Below the pieces are notes generated by a model, which worked only from the letters and a program-made list of their open reading frames with translations, searched no databases and was not told the DNA's origin. A DNA stretch of 64,000 nucleotides from Marivita sp046591575 (GTDB lineage Bacteria > Pseudomonadota > Alphaproteobacteria > Rhodobacterales > Rhodobacteraceae): positions 248,001-312,000 of the forward strand of contig NZ_JBIQWA010000001.1 of the NCBI RefSeq assembly GCF_046591575.1, written 5' to 3'. Positions 1-8,029 of the stretch are shown piece after piece (positions within the stretch are counted from its first letter, which is position 1; every line of letters starts with the position of its first letter). A program made the translations under genes and the position numbers.

Positions 1-1
1 C

Positions 2-445
2 TATCTGCCACATTTTGCCAGCGACACGACCTCTCTCTCCTATTTGCTCAGATTACCCGGCGACGGGATGGACCAAAGCGATCTTTTGCTTGGTCCGGCT
101 GCACATATTGTTGTGCGACAGGACCGTTTTGCCGACCTTTTGAATTGCGACGCCGTGCTTGCGCCCGCGTCAGATTACATCGATGGAGATCGTATCTTGC
201 GGATTACGCCGCCCGGTTCGGTCCAGCTTTATCATTTTGCCTTGCGTCGGCATGGAATTGTCCGCGCAAACGGTCACGAGCTTGAAAGCTATCATCCGGG
301 GCGCGTGTCGGCGGCTGAAATCGGCACAAATGTCCGGGCAATGATGCAGTCCATGTTCAAACATCTCGACGATCTGGACGGCTTTGGAGATCTTGCCTTC
401 CCGCGCACCACCCGCGACGTGATCGAGACGCTACGCGTCGCGTGA
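2..445 (+). CDS. Hint-domain protein, C-terminal fragment
   Basis: The reading frame is open from the left edge, so the start lies outside the window; 147 residues and the stop are visible. The fragment resembles the end of the Hint (hedgehog/intein) domain of alphaproteobacterial secreted proteins: an HIVVRQDR segment in place of the usual SPxHR, a loading/VPA-like stretch, a YHFALRRHGIV segment and ESYHPG, followed by a short helical tail. In that family the domain can self-cleave, but the catalytic Cys/Ser would be upstream and cannot be checked. The gene converges on the lrp gene 4 bp downstream. Family assignment is by recalled motif pattern only. Confidence 0.65.
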   Translation, partial: YLPHFASDTTSLSYLLRLPGDGMDQSDLLLGPAAHIVVRQDRFADLLNCDAVLAPASDYIDGDRILRITPPGSVQLYHFALRRHGIVRANGHELESYHPGRVSAAEIGTNVRAMMQSMFKHLDDLDGFGDLAFPRTTRDVIETLRVA

Positions 446-449
446 CCGG

Positions 450-950
450 TTATTCCGGTTGCGTCAACCGCGCTTCCAGAATGTCAAAGGGCACGCCGGG
501 CTCATCCTTCGCGCCCCGAATAACCAAAGATGTCTTGACGCTCCCAACATTCGGCGACGTCAAAAGATCGCTGGTCAGGAAGCTTTGAAAAGTGCTCAAA
601 TCCGGGGCCACACATTTGAGAATGAAATCCACCTCCCCATTTAGCATATGGCATTCGCGCACCAGCGGCCAACCGCGACACAATTCTTCAAAAACCCGCA
701 GGTCAGCCTCGGCCTGGCTTTGCAGACCGACCATTGCAAAAACCTGCACTTCAAAACCAAGTTCGCGGGGGTCCACTTCGGCATGATAGCCACGAATGAA
801 GCCCTGCTCTTCCAATGTGCGCACCCGCCGCAGACACGGCGGCGCGGAAATTCCGACACGTCGCGCCAATTCGACATTGGTCATACGACCATCCGCCTGA
901 AGCTCGGCCAGAATTTTGCGATCAATTGGATCGAGACGATGTGATGGCAT
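450..950 (-). CDS. Lrp/AsnC family transcriptional regulator
   Basis: The 166-residue product has the Lrp architecture: an N-terminal winged helix-turn-helix (about residues 5-60, with LDPIDRKILAELQADGR and RVGISAPPCLRRV) and a C-terminal RAM/effector domain (about 70-150). Members bind amino acids and oligomerise on DNA. It is transcribed divergently from trxB with about 205 bp between the starts, and a perfect inverted repeat lies in that gap. This lrp-trxB arrangement is frequent in Rhodobacterales, so autoregulation and control of trxB are plausible but inferred. The effector is unknown. Confidence 0.9.
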   Translation of the reverse strand: MPSHRLDPIDRKILAELQADGRMTNVELARRVGISAPPCLRRVRTLEEQGFIRGYHAEVDPRELGFEVQVFAMVGLQSQAEADLRVFEELCRGWPLVRECHMLNGEVDFILKCVAPDLSTFQSFLTSDLLTSPNVGSVKTSLVIRGAKDEPGVPFDILEARLTQPE

Positions 951-1004
951 TCGAACGCATTCCCGCAGTTACATCTTTGTTATATACGCTATGCAGTTGC
1001 GCGC

Positions 1005-1034
1005 AATATTGTTTCAAGATCGCGCAACAATATT
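1005..1034. promoter_or_regulatory. Inverted repeat in the lrp-trxB divergent promoter, candidate Lrp operator
   Basis: AATATTGTT (1005-1013) and AACAATATT (1026-1034) form a perfect 9-bp inverted repeat with a 12-bp spacer. Each arm is flanked by GCGC-rich sequence (TTGCGCGCAA at 997-1006; GCGCAAC at 1022-1028). It lies between divergent promoters, which suits binding by the adjacent Lrp-type regulator. Assignment to that regulator is inference. Confidence 0.5.
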
Positions 1035-1155
1035 AACGCATCCCTCGCTGCGGCAGGGTGACGCGCTGTCGACGCCCCGGCATTTGCGAAGCGCGCCTGG
1101 CAGGCTTATATGCAGTTTTCAATACATTGAAATCTGCGCGATGCGAGGCTGCCCC

Positions 1156-2160
1156 ATGTCAAATACACGCCACACCAAGGTTCTTATCATCGGCTCTGGC
1201 CCGGCAGGATACACTGCCGGCGTCTATGCCAGCCGCGCCATGCTAGAGCCCATCCTTGTGCAAGGCATGGAGCCGGGTGGCCAGTTGACCACGACCACCG
1301 AGGTCGAAAACTGGCCGGGCGATACCGAGGTACAGGGACCGGATCTGATGGTGCGGATGGAGGCCCATGCACGCGCCGTCGGCTGCGAGATTATCGGAGA
1401 CCTCGTCACGTCGCTTGACCTTGATAACCGTCCGTTCACGGCGCACAGCGACAGCGGCACGGTCTACACGGCAGATGCCATCATCCTTGCCACAGGGGCG
1501 CGGGCGAAATGGCTGGGCCTGCCCTCGGAAGAGGCGTTCAAGGGGTTTGGCGTGTCGGCCTGCGCGACCTGCGACGGGTTCTTTTACCGTGGACAAGAGA
1601 TCGTCGTGGTGGGTGGCGGCAACACGGCCGTGGAAGAGGCGCTGTTCCTGACGAATTTTGCATCGAAGGTCACGCTGATTCATCGGCGCGATGAATTGCG
1701 GGCCGAGAAGATCTTGCAGGACCGGCTGTTCAAGAATCCGAAGATCGAAACGCTGTGGTTCCACCAGCTTGAAGAGGTGTATGGCACGGACATGCCCAAA
1801 GGTGTCGAAGGCGTGAAGGCCAAGAATGTGCAGACCGGCGAGATTACGGACATCCCGTGCAAAGGTGTGTTCATCGCCATCGGCCACGCCCCGGCGAACG
1901 AATTGGTCAAGGACAAGCTTGAGACGCATATGGGCGGTTATGTCGTGACAAAGCCGGACAGCACAGCGACCTCGATTCCCGGCGTTTTCGCGGCGGGCGA
2001 TTTGACGGATCACATTTACCGTCAGGCCGTGACCAGCGCCGGTATGGGCTGCATGGCGGCCCTGGAGGCCGAGAAGTTCCTCGCCGAACAGGGCGATGAT
2101 GATGGCAAGGATGTCTCGGAACCGCTTGGCTATGGCGCGGAAGTGCCTGCAGCGGAGTGA
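1156..2160 (+). CDS. trxB: Thioredoxin-disulfide reductase
   Basis: This FAD flavoprotein transfers electrons from NADPH to oxidised thioredoxin in the cytoplasm. The 334-residue product shows the FAD-binding GSGPAGY (14-20), the redox-active CATC (Cys136 and Cys139), the NADPH-binding GGGNTA (153-158) and the C-terminal GVFAAGD FAD motif. The ATG at 1156 is chosen because it gives the usual N-terminus just before the first beta strand; an in-frame ATG at 1141 would add five residues. A short tail (about 20 residues, acidic) follows the conserved core. The gene is divergent from lrp. Confidence 0.95.
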   Translation: MSNTRHTKVLIIGSGPAGYTAGVYASRAMLEPILVQGMEPGGQLTTTTEVENWPGDTEVQGPDLMVRMEAHARAVGCEIIGDLVTSLDLDNRPFTAHSDSGTVYTADAIILATGARAKWLGLPSEEAFKGFGVSACATCDGFFYRGQEIVVVGGGNTAVEEALFLTNFASKVTLIHRRDELRAEKILQDRLFKNPKIETLWFHQLEEVYGTDMPKGVEGVKAKNVQTGEITDIPCKGVFIAIGHAPANELVKDKLETHMGGYVVTKPDSTATSIPGVFAAGDLTDHIYRQAVTSAGMGCMAALEAEKFLAEQGDDDGKDVSEPLGYGAEVPAAE

Positions 2161-2164
2161 TGAT

Positions 2165-2192
2165 AAAAAAGGTCGGGCACATCTGCCCGACC
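2165..2192 (-). terminator. Rho-independent terminator of the cytochrome c peroxidase gene, shared with trxB
   Basis: GGTCGGGCA / TGCCCGACC (2171-2179 / 2184-2192) is a 9-bp stem with a CATC loop. On the minus strand it is followed by TTTTTT (complement of 2165-2170), the intrinsic terminator layout. It sits 5 bp after trxB and 29 bp beyond the minus-strand gene, so it may also slow read-through from trxB. Confidence 0.8.
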
Positions 2193-2220
2193 TGATCCAT
2201 AAATGCGGATAGGATGTGCG

Positions 2221-3270
2221 TTACTTCACCTCTCCTGTCGGGCGTGGTGTCTCCGCAGTCTCGGCAGGCAACACCGGATAGGTGACATCCGGCATCTCAC
2301 CGGTCAGCGAGCCAAGGAAGGCGGTGATCGCGGTGATGTCCTCATCGTCAAGGTCGGCACCCAACTGCGATTCGGCCATGACAGCCACGGCGGTTTCTAG
2401 ATCCCAAACAACTCCGGAATGGAAATAGGGGGCCGTGACCGCAATGTTACGAAGCGGCGAGGCACGGAAAACATATTCGTCGTCAACTGTCTCAGTCACG
2501 GTAAACCGGCCCTTGTCGCCCTCGGGCAGAATGTCGGCACCCGGTCTTTCGACAAGACCAAACGGATAATACCCCTCACCCCCAAGGTTAATGCCGCCGT
2601 GACAGCTTGCGCATCCGGAATCGACAAACAGTTCCAGCCCGGCAAGCTCAATATCGCTGAGCGCCGCGTCGTCGCCGTTCAACCATGCGTCAAAAGGCGA
2701 CGGGGTGATCAGCGTTGCCTCGTATGCCTCGATCGCCTTGGCGAAATTGTCGAAAGTGACGGGATCTTCCTCGTCCGGAAAAGAAGCGCGGAACCAGTCA
2801 ACATATTGCGGCATCGAGTTGAGTGTCGCAATGACGTTTTCCGGGGTGTTCGCCATCTCCACGCCCGCCTGCACCGGGCCTTTGGCCTGCTCGGCAAGGT
2901 CCGCCGCGCGCCCGTCCCAGAACTGCGCGTCGTTGAAGACCGAATTCAGCACCGTCGGCGAATTGCGCGGGCCTTTCTGCCAGCCGTGGCCAATGGACAC
3001 CGGCATGTTGTCATCCCCGCCTGTCGCCAAGTTATGGCACGAGTTGCAGGAAAAGACACCCGACGCCGACATACGTGGGTCAAAGAAAAGCGCTTTTCCA
3101 AGGTCGATTTTCTCGGGCGTGATCGGATTGTCCTTTACCGCAGGAATGGTGGATGGAAGCGGCGAGAAGATATCCAGCGCCAACTCTCTGAGTTCAGCCG
3201 ATGCAGAAGCTCCGCTGGCCATCGCAACAAGCGACACGGCCAAAGCGGCGGTTTGGTTAAATTTGGGCAT
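2221..3270 (-). CDS. Di-haem cytochrome c peroxidase (MauG/CcpA family)
   Basis: This periplasmic enzyme family reduces hydrogen peroxide to water with electrons from a small c-type cytochrome. The 349-residue product has a Sec signal peptide (about 1-24, cut after ASA) and two c-haem sites, CNSCH (75-79) and CASCH (220-224), plus the family stretches LGKALFFDPR and FHSGVVWDLETAV. An FNR-type palindrome lies about 75 bp upstream, consistent with induction at low oxygen. The gene converges on trxB and shares its terminator. MauG-type oxidases share the fold, so the exact substrate is not proven. Confidence 0.88.
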   Translation of the reverse strand: MPKFNQTAALAVSLVAMASGASASAELRELALDIFSPLPSTIPAVKDNPITPEKIDLGKALFFDPRMSASGVFSCNSCHNLATGGDDNMPVSIGHGWQKGPRNSPTVLNSVFNDAQFWDGRAADLAEQAKGPVQAGVEMANTPENVIATLNSMPQYVDWFRASFPDEEDPVTFDNFAKAIEAYEATLITPSPFDAWLNGDDAALSDIELAGLELFVDSGCASCHGGINLGGEGYYPFGLVERPGADILPEGDKGRFTVTETVDDEYVFRASPLRNIAVTAPYFHSGVVWDLETAVAVMAESQLGADLDDEDITAITAFLGSLTGEMPDVTYPVLPAETAETPRPTGEVK

Positions 3271-3344
3271 GGACTTGGTCAGACCTCCGTAAGATTAGTT
3301 TTGCCTACACATTCAGATCATAACATGTGTTTCCCGAGCGCACT

Positions 3345-3358
3345 TTGACCAAGGTCAA
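3345..3358 (-). promoter_or_regulatory. FNR/DNR-type box upstream of cytochrome c peroxidase
   Basis: TTGAC-N4-GTCAA is a perfect 14-bp palindrome of the Crp/FNR class (consensus TTGAT-N4-ATCAA; the C/G variant is typical of Dnr/NNR-like regulators). It lies 75-88 bp before the start of the minus-strand peroxidase gene. The sat-cysC start lies about 145 bp away on the other side. Confidence 0.65.
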
Positions 3359-3502
3359 ATCCCGACCGGCACATCAAAGGCGAAGGCCGATTTCGTCATA
3401 AAACGCGCAGTTCCTGGCGATTTCCGTGTTAGTTTTCTCCTGACACTGGACAGCAGTAGAACCCGGGCGTAACCAGCGCCGAAAATATGAGTGAGCAGAC
3501 AC

Positions 3503-5218
3503 ATGTATCCCCAGAACCTTGCCCCGATCACCGAGCTGTATGTCTCGTATGACAGCGCTCAAAAGCTAAAACAGGACGCAGCTGATCTTGTCAGTCATGA
3601 TCTGACACCGCGCCAGATTTGCGATCTGGAACTGCTGATGAATGGTGGGTTCAACCCGCTTAAGGGATTTCTAAGCGAAGCTGATTACACCAGCGTCGTC
3701 GACACCATGCGCCTTGCCGATGGCACACTTTGGCCGATGCCGATCACGCTGGACGTGTCAGAGGATTTCGCGGCCAGCCTTGAAATCGGGCAGGACATCG
3801 CCCTGCGCGATCAGGAAGGTGTGATCCTTGGCACCATGACGGTGACTGACCGCTGGACGCCTGACAAATCGCACGAAGCCAAAATGGTGTTCGGGGCGGA
3901 TGATGATGCGCATCCAGCGGTCAATTATCTGCACAACACAGCAGGCAAAGTGTATCTGGGTGGCCCGGTGACGGGCATTCAGCAGCCAGTGCATTATGAT
4001 TTCCGCGCCCGTCGCGATACACCGAACGAATTGCGCGCCTATTTCCGCAAGCTGGGCTGGCGCAAGGTGGTGGCCTTTCAAACCCGCAACCCGCTGCACC
4101 GGGCGCATCAGGAACTGACCTTCCGCGCCGCCAAGGAATCGCAGGCGAACCTCTTGATCCATCCGATTGTCGGCATGACCAAGCCTGGGGATGTGGATCA
4201 CTTCACCCGCGTGCGCTGTTACGAGGCGGTGCTGGACAAATACCCGCAATCGACGACCACGATGAGCCTTTTGAACCTGGCCATGCGCATGGCCGGCCCG
4301 CGCGAGGCGGTCTGGCATGGGCTGATCCGCAAAAACCATGGTTGCACGCATTTTATCGTTGGGCGCGACCATGCCGGGCCCGGCAAGAACTCCAAAGGCG
4401 AGGATTTTTATGGGCCCTACGATGCGCAGGATCTGTTCCGCAAACACGAGGCGGAAATCGGCATCGAGATGGTCGATTTCAAACACGTGGTCTACGTGCA
4501 GGAACGCGCGCAATACGAGCCGATGGACGAAATTGTCGACAAGGACGATGTCACGATCCTGAATATATCGGGCACCGAACTGCGCCGCCGTCTGTCCGAA
4601 GGTCTGGATATTCCGGAATGGTTCTCGTTCCCCGAGGTTGTCACCGAACTGCGCAAAACGCGCCCGCCTCGGTCACAACAGGGATTTACCGTGTTTTTCA
4701 CCGGTTATTCCGGGTCTGGCAAATCAACGATTGCCAATGCGCTTATGGTCAAGCTGATGGAGATGGGCGGCCGTCCGGTCACATTGTTGGATGGCGATAT
4801 CGTGCGGAAAAACCTGTCCTCCGAGCTGGGCTTTTCCAAAGAACACCGCGATCTGAACATCCGGCGTATCGGCTATGTCGCCTCTGAAATCACCAAAAAC
4901 GGCGGCATTGCCATTTGTGCGCCCATTGCGCCCTATGCCACGACCCGCCGCGCCGTTCGCGAAGAGATCGAGCAATTCGGAGCCTTCATCGAAGTGCATG
5001 TTTCGACGAGCATCGAAGAATGCGAGCGCCGCGATCGTAAGGGGCTGTATAAGCTGGCGCGCGAAGGCAAAATCAAGGAGTTCACGGGCATATCGGACCC
5101 CTATGATATCCCCGAAGATCCTGAACTGCGCGTTGAGACGGAAAACGTCGAAGTCGACAATTGCGCGCATCAAGTCATCCTCAAACTGGAAAGCCTTGGA
5201 CTGATTGCGGCGCAGTAA
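3503..5218 (+). CDS. Bifunctional sulfate adenylyltransferase / adenylylsulfate kinase
   Basis: A fusion of two steps of sulfate activation: ATP sulfurylase makes APS from sulfate and ATP, and APS kinase phosphorylates it to PAPS. Residues about 1-390 are the homo-oligomeric (Sat-type) sulfurylase with QTRNPLHRAH (193-202) and GRDHAGPG. Residues about 395-571 are the kinase with the P-loop GYSGSGKST (401-409). The ATG at 3503 is preferred; a GTG at 3491 would add four residues. No reductase or cysDN genes are nearby. The PAPS it makes could supply the sulfotransferase-like protein at 25427, but that link is speculative. Confidence 0.93.
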   Translation: MYPQNLAPITELYVSYDSAQKLKQDAADLVSHDLTPRQICDLELLMNGGFNPLKGFLSEADYTSVVDTMRLADGTLWPMPITLDVSEDFAASLEIGQDIALRDQEGVILGTMTVTDRWTPDKSHEAKMVFGADDDAHPAVNYLHNTAGKVYLGGPVTGIQQPVHYDFRARRDTPNELRAYFRKLGWRKVVAFQTRNPLHRAHQELTFRAAKESQANLLIHPIVGMTKPGDVDHFTRVRCYEAVLDKYPQSTTTMSLLNLAMRMAGPREAVWHGLIRKNHGCTHFIVGRDHAGPGKNSKGEDFYGPYDAQDLFRKHEAEIGIEMVDFKHVVYVQERAQYEPMDEIVDKDDVTILNISGTELRRRLSEGLDIPEWFSFPEVVTELRKTRPPRSQQGFTVFFTGYSGSGKSTIANALMVKLMEMGGRPVTLLDGDIVRKNLSSELGFSKEHRDLNIRRIGYVASEITKNGGIAICAPIAPYATTRRAVREEIEQFGAFIEVHVSTSIEECERRDRKGLYKLAREGKIKEFTGISDPYDIPEDPELRVETENVEVDNCAHQVILKLESLGLIAAQ

Positions 5219-5239
5219 CTGTCTGTGATCATCGTCGCG

Positions 5240-5274
5240 AAAACCCGCGTCGCTGTCAAAGTGGCGCGGGTTTT
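5240..5274 (+). terminator. Intrinsic terminator after sat-cysC
   Basis: AAAACCCGCG (5240-5249) pairs with CGCGGGTTTT (5265-5274), a 10-bp stem ending in a short T run. It starts 22 bp after the sat-cysC stop codon. Confidence 0.75.
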
Positions 5275-5349
5275 GTGTGAGGCATAGGCCTATTCCATCC
5301 TGTGGTTCAGGCCTGAACGCCAAAGCGTCATTGGTTAGTGGTCAACCGT

Positions 5350-5577
5350 TTAGTGGACAGTGACCGGTGCCAGATCATTCTGGCGCGCAAGCATAAAGGC
5401 CAGCTTGCGGTCCTTGACCAAGGCCAAACGCTCTCCATCGGCGCGGTGCACCGCGTAGATGGTTTTCTGGTTTCCGACCTCGTCCTGGACATCTTCTGGC
5501 AGGTCCGCAACCTCTACGGAACGGACATAGACCACCTTCGAGGTGTCCGCGTCTTTGAAATCATACGGCGTGTTCAT
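5350..5577 (-). CDS. DUF1150 family small protein
   Basis: A 75-residue soluble protein of the alphaproteobacterial DUF1150 family: an N-terminal VVYVRSVEVADLP segment and a central YAVHRADGERLALV strand pair followed by a helix (DRKLAFMLARQ). No function is established. It follows the hsp20 gene with a 3-bp gap (stop at 5581, start at 5577), so the two are almost certainly co-transcribed. This pairing is common in alphaproteobacteria and suggests a role linked to protein quality control. Confidence 0.85.
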   Translation of the reverse strand: MNTPYDFKDADTSKVVYVRSVEVADLPEDVQDEVGNQKTIYAVHRADGERLALVKDRKLAFMLARQNDLAPVTVH

Positions 5578-5580
5578 GTC

Positions 5581-5994
5581 TTACCCTTTCCTGATCTGGA
5601 TTGTCTGAACCACGGTTTCAGGGCGAGACAATGTCAGATCGACATGTAAAAGCCCGTTCTCCATGATCGCTTCTCCCACTTCGACACCGTCTGCCAATAC
5701 AAAGCTCCGCTGGAACTGACGGGCGGCAATCCCGCGATGCAGGAAAACGCGCTCGGCGCTGTCGTCTTGCTGTCGGCCACGAATGACCAGCTGCCTATCC
5801 TCAACGGTTATACTGAGATCTTGTTCCCGAAAGCCCGCAACAGCCAGCGTGATGCGATAAGATGCATCCGACGTCTGTTCGATATTGAAGGGTGGATATC
5901 CTTCGTTGCCGGATTTTGCGGTCCGTTCCAGAAGGCGTTCCAATTGCTCAAACCCGAGCAGATGGGGATACGATCCCAACGTCAATTTCGTCAT
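5581..5994 (-). CDS. Small heat shock protein, Hsp20/IbpA type
   Basis: An ATP-independent holdase that binds unfolding proteins. The 137-residue product has a short N-terminal arm, an alpha-crystallin domain (about 30-125, with the A-x-x-x-G-like VEVGEAIMENGLLHVDL stretch) and a short tail (IQIRKG). The ATG at 5994 is used because AAGGA lies 7 nt upstream; an in-frame GTG at 6000 sits too close to that site. A promoter resembling the RpoH class lies about 70 bp upstream. It heads a two-gene operon with DUF1150. Confidence 0.9.
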   Translation of the reverse strand: MTKLTLGSYPHLLGFEQLERLLERTAKSGNEGYPPFNIEQTSDASYRITLAVAGFREQDLSITVEDRQLVIRGRQQDDSAERVFLHRGIAARQFQRSFVLADGVEVGEAIMENGLLHVDLTLSRPETVVQTIQIRKG

Positions 5995-6060
5995 CGACAC
6001 GTCCTTTTGCGTAAAGCGACTGTGTTGTTCTGGCCCCGTTATGGCGACCTGTGATTAAGA

Positions 6061-6089
6061 ATATGGGGATGCCACGCCAGCGACGCAAG
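6061..6089 (-). promoter_or_regulatory. RpoH (sigma-32)-type promoter of hsp20
   Basis: Read on the minus strand: CTTGCG (6089-6084), a 15-bp spacer (6083-6069) and CCCCATAT (6068-6061). This matches the heat-shock sigma pattern CTTG...-N13-17-CCCCATNT. The minus-10 lies about 67 bp before the hsp20 ATG. Confidence 0.6.
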
Positions 6090-6155
6090 GGCTTTGCGGA
6101 ATCGGAGTTTGCGGCTATCTTTTGAGTCTACGTAACATTAAGGACTGCGCGCGCT

Positions 6156-6380
6156 ATGAATGCCCCAACGGATCTGGCGATGAAAACCGATGAAGTGCTC
6201 AAGGTTGAACTTGAGGTGTTTCGGCGTGAGCACCGCGATCTGGACGACTCGATTCGCGCGCTTCAAGAGACTGGCACAGCCGATCAATTGACGTTGCAAC
6301 GTCTCAAAAAGAAAAAGCTGCTTTTGAAAGACAAGATCGCCTTGATCGAAGACCGATTGCTGCCCGACATCATTGCCTGA
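6156..6380 (+). CDS. DUF465 (YdcH-like) small protein
   Basis: A 74-residue, highly charged helical protein of the DUF465/YdcH family. It is almost entirely coiled-coil-like, with the typical EHRDLDDSIRAL segment and a basic LKKKKLLLKDKI segment near residues 50-62. The function is unknown; relatives are abundant small cytoplasmic proteins. It is divergent from hsp20 and lies 61 bp before purE, possibly in the same transcript. Confidence 0.85.
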   Translation: MNAPTDLAMKTDEVLKVELEVFRREHRDLDDSIRALQETGTADQLTLQRLKKKKLLLKDKIALIEDRLLPDIIA

Positions 6381-6441
6381 GTTGCCCCTCTTTCCGTTCT
6401 GGCTATAGTGCGCGTTCTGAATACCTGAAGGGACGCGACAC

Positions 6442-6936
6442 ATGCCCGAGACGATCAAAGTTGGCATCATCATGGGCAGCCAGTCCGATTGGCCCACCAT
6501 GAAAGAAGCGGCCGCGCTTCTTAATGCGCTGGAGATCCCGTTTGAGGCCAAAATCGTGTCTGCGCATCGCACGCCGGACCGGCTTTGGGAATATGGCACA
6601 TCCGCAGTGTCGCGCGGATTGCAGGTGATCATTGCCGGGGCTGGCGGTGCTGCGCATCTGCCGGGCATGATGGCGTCCAAAACCCGCGTGCCCGTAATCG
6701 GCGTGCCGGTGCAAACCCGCGCATTGTCGGGCGTCGACAGCCTCTATTCAATCCTGCAGATGCCCCGAGGCTTTCCCGTAGCCACGATGGCCATCGGCGC
6801 GACAGGTGCGGCAAATGCGGGGTTGATGGCTGCCGGCATTCTTGCCTTGCAGGATAAAGCGCTTGCAACGCGGCTTGATCAATGGCGTGACGACCTATCA
6901 GCGTCGATCCCCGACGCCCCTTCTGATGACGGATAA
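6442..6936 (+). CDS. purE: N5-carboxyaminoimidazole ribonucleotide mutase
   Basis: Converts N5-CAIR to CAIR in purine synthesis. The 164-residue length matches class I PurE, and MGSQSDW (10-16) is the substrate-binding loop. SAHRTP carries the catalytic His, and GAGGAAHLPGM and GVDSLYSI are also present. GGGACG lies upstream. purK starts 4 bp downstream, so the two enzymes that replace single-step carboxylation are made together. Confidence 0.96.
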   Translation: MPETIKVGIIMGSQSDWPTMKEAAALLNALEIPFEAKIVSAHRTPDRLWEYGTSAVSRGLQVIIAGAGGAAHLPGMMASKTRVPVIGVPVQTRALSGVDSLYSILQMPRGFPVATMAIGATGAANAGLMAAGILALQDKALATRLDQWRDDLSASIPDAPSDDG

Positions 6937-6939
6937 ACT

Positions 6940-8010
6940 ATGACACACCCGCTTGCTCTTGGATCAACGATTGGCATCATCGGCGGTGGCCAATTGGGCC
7001 GTATGTTGTCGGTTGCCGCCAGTCGGCTAGGCTTTCGTTGCCATGTTTTTGAACCCGGCGCACAGCCCCCTGCGGGCCATGTGGCAGATGCCGTGACAAC
7101 CGCATCCTATGACGACAAAGCCGCCCTGCGCATGTTTGGCGATGCCGTCGATGTGATCACCTATGAGTTCGAGAACATCCCAACCGCCGCTTTGGATGTG
7201 CTGCAGGATGCCGCCCCTATCCGGCCCGGCCGCGATGCCCTTCGGGTCAGTCAGGACCGGTTGACGGAAAAGACGTTTCTGCGGGATCTTGGTCTGAACA
7301 CGGCCCCGTTTGCAGACATACCCGATGCCGCAAGCCTGGCCACTGCGTTAAAAACAATCGGCGCACCGGCCATCCTCAAGACGCGCCGATTTGGGTATGA
7401 TGGCAAAGGGCAGTCGCGGATCAAAACGGAGGATGACGCGGATCGGGCCTTTGCAGACATGGCAGGTGCCCCGGCCATTCTTGAAGGTTTCGTCGATTTC
7501 TCGCACGAGGTCTCGGTCATTGCTGCGCGTGGGCAGGACGGCTCCATTGCCGCTTTTGATCCGGGCGAAAATGTTCATTCTGACGGTATCCTGCGGACAA
7601 CAACGGTTCCGGCACGGTTAACCCCGACACAGCGCACGGATGCCGTTTTGTTGGCGGCAAAAGTGCTGAATGCATTGGACTATGTCGGAGTGCTTGGTGT
7701 TGAGTTGTTTGTCACTGACGCCGGTTTGATCGTGAACGAGATCGCCCCCCGGGTGCACAATTCCGGACATTGGACACAAAACGGATGTGTCGTCGATCAG
7801 TTCGAACAACATATCCGAGCGGTGGCCGGATGGCCATTGGGCGATGGACAACGGTTTGCAGATGTCGTGATGGAAAACCTGATTGGCAGCGATATGGACC
7901 GTGTTCCGGAACTTGCGTCAACGGCTGACGCGGCATTGCATCTTTATGGCAAGGCGGAAACCAAACCCGGTCGCAAAATGGGGCATGTGAACCACATCAA
8001 GCGCGGCTGA
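6940..8010 (+). CDS. purK: N5-carboxyaminoimidazole ribonucleotide synthase
   Basis: ATP-grasp enzyme that makes N5-CAIR from AIR, bicarbonate and ATP, the substrate of PurE. The 356-residue product has the N-terminal IGGGQLGRML motif, the ATP-grasp loop KTRRFGYDGKGQ and the metal-binding NEIAPRVHNSGHWT segment. It is directly downstream of purE (4 bp). The convergent phnM-like gene ends 20 bp further on. Confidence 0.96.
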   Translation: MTHPLALGSTIGIIGGGQLGRMLSVAASRLGFRCHVFEPGAQPPAGHVADAVTTASYDDKAALRMFGDAVDVITYEFENIPTAALDVLQDAAPIRPGRDALRVSQDRLTEKTFLRDLGLNTAPFADIPDAASLATALKTIGAPAILKTRRFGYDGKGQSRIKTEDDADRAFADMAGAPAILEGFVDFSHEVSVIAARGQDGSIAAFDPGENVHSDGILRTTTVPARLTPTQRTDAVLLAAKVLNALDYVGVLGVELFVTDAGLIVNEIAPRVHNSGHWTQNGCVVDQFEQHIRAVAGWPLGDGQRFADVVMENLIGSDMDRVPELASTADAALHLYGKAETKPGRKMGHVNHIKRG

Positions 8011-8029
8011 ACCGAATGAAGACGCAGGT

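Noticed and set aside
3491..3502. GTG start for sat-cysC
   Set aside because: The ATG four codons later gives a more usual N-terminus; the GTG remains possible but unsupported.
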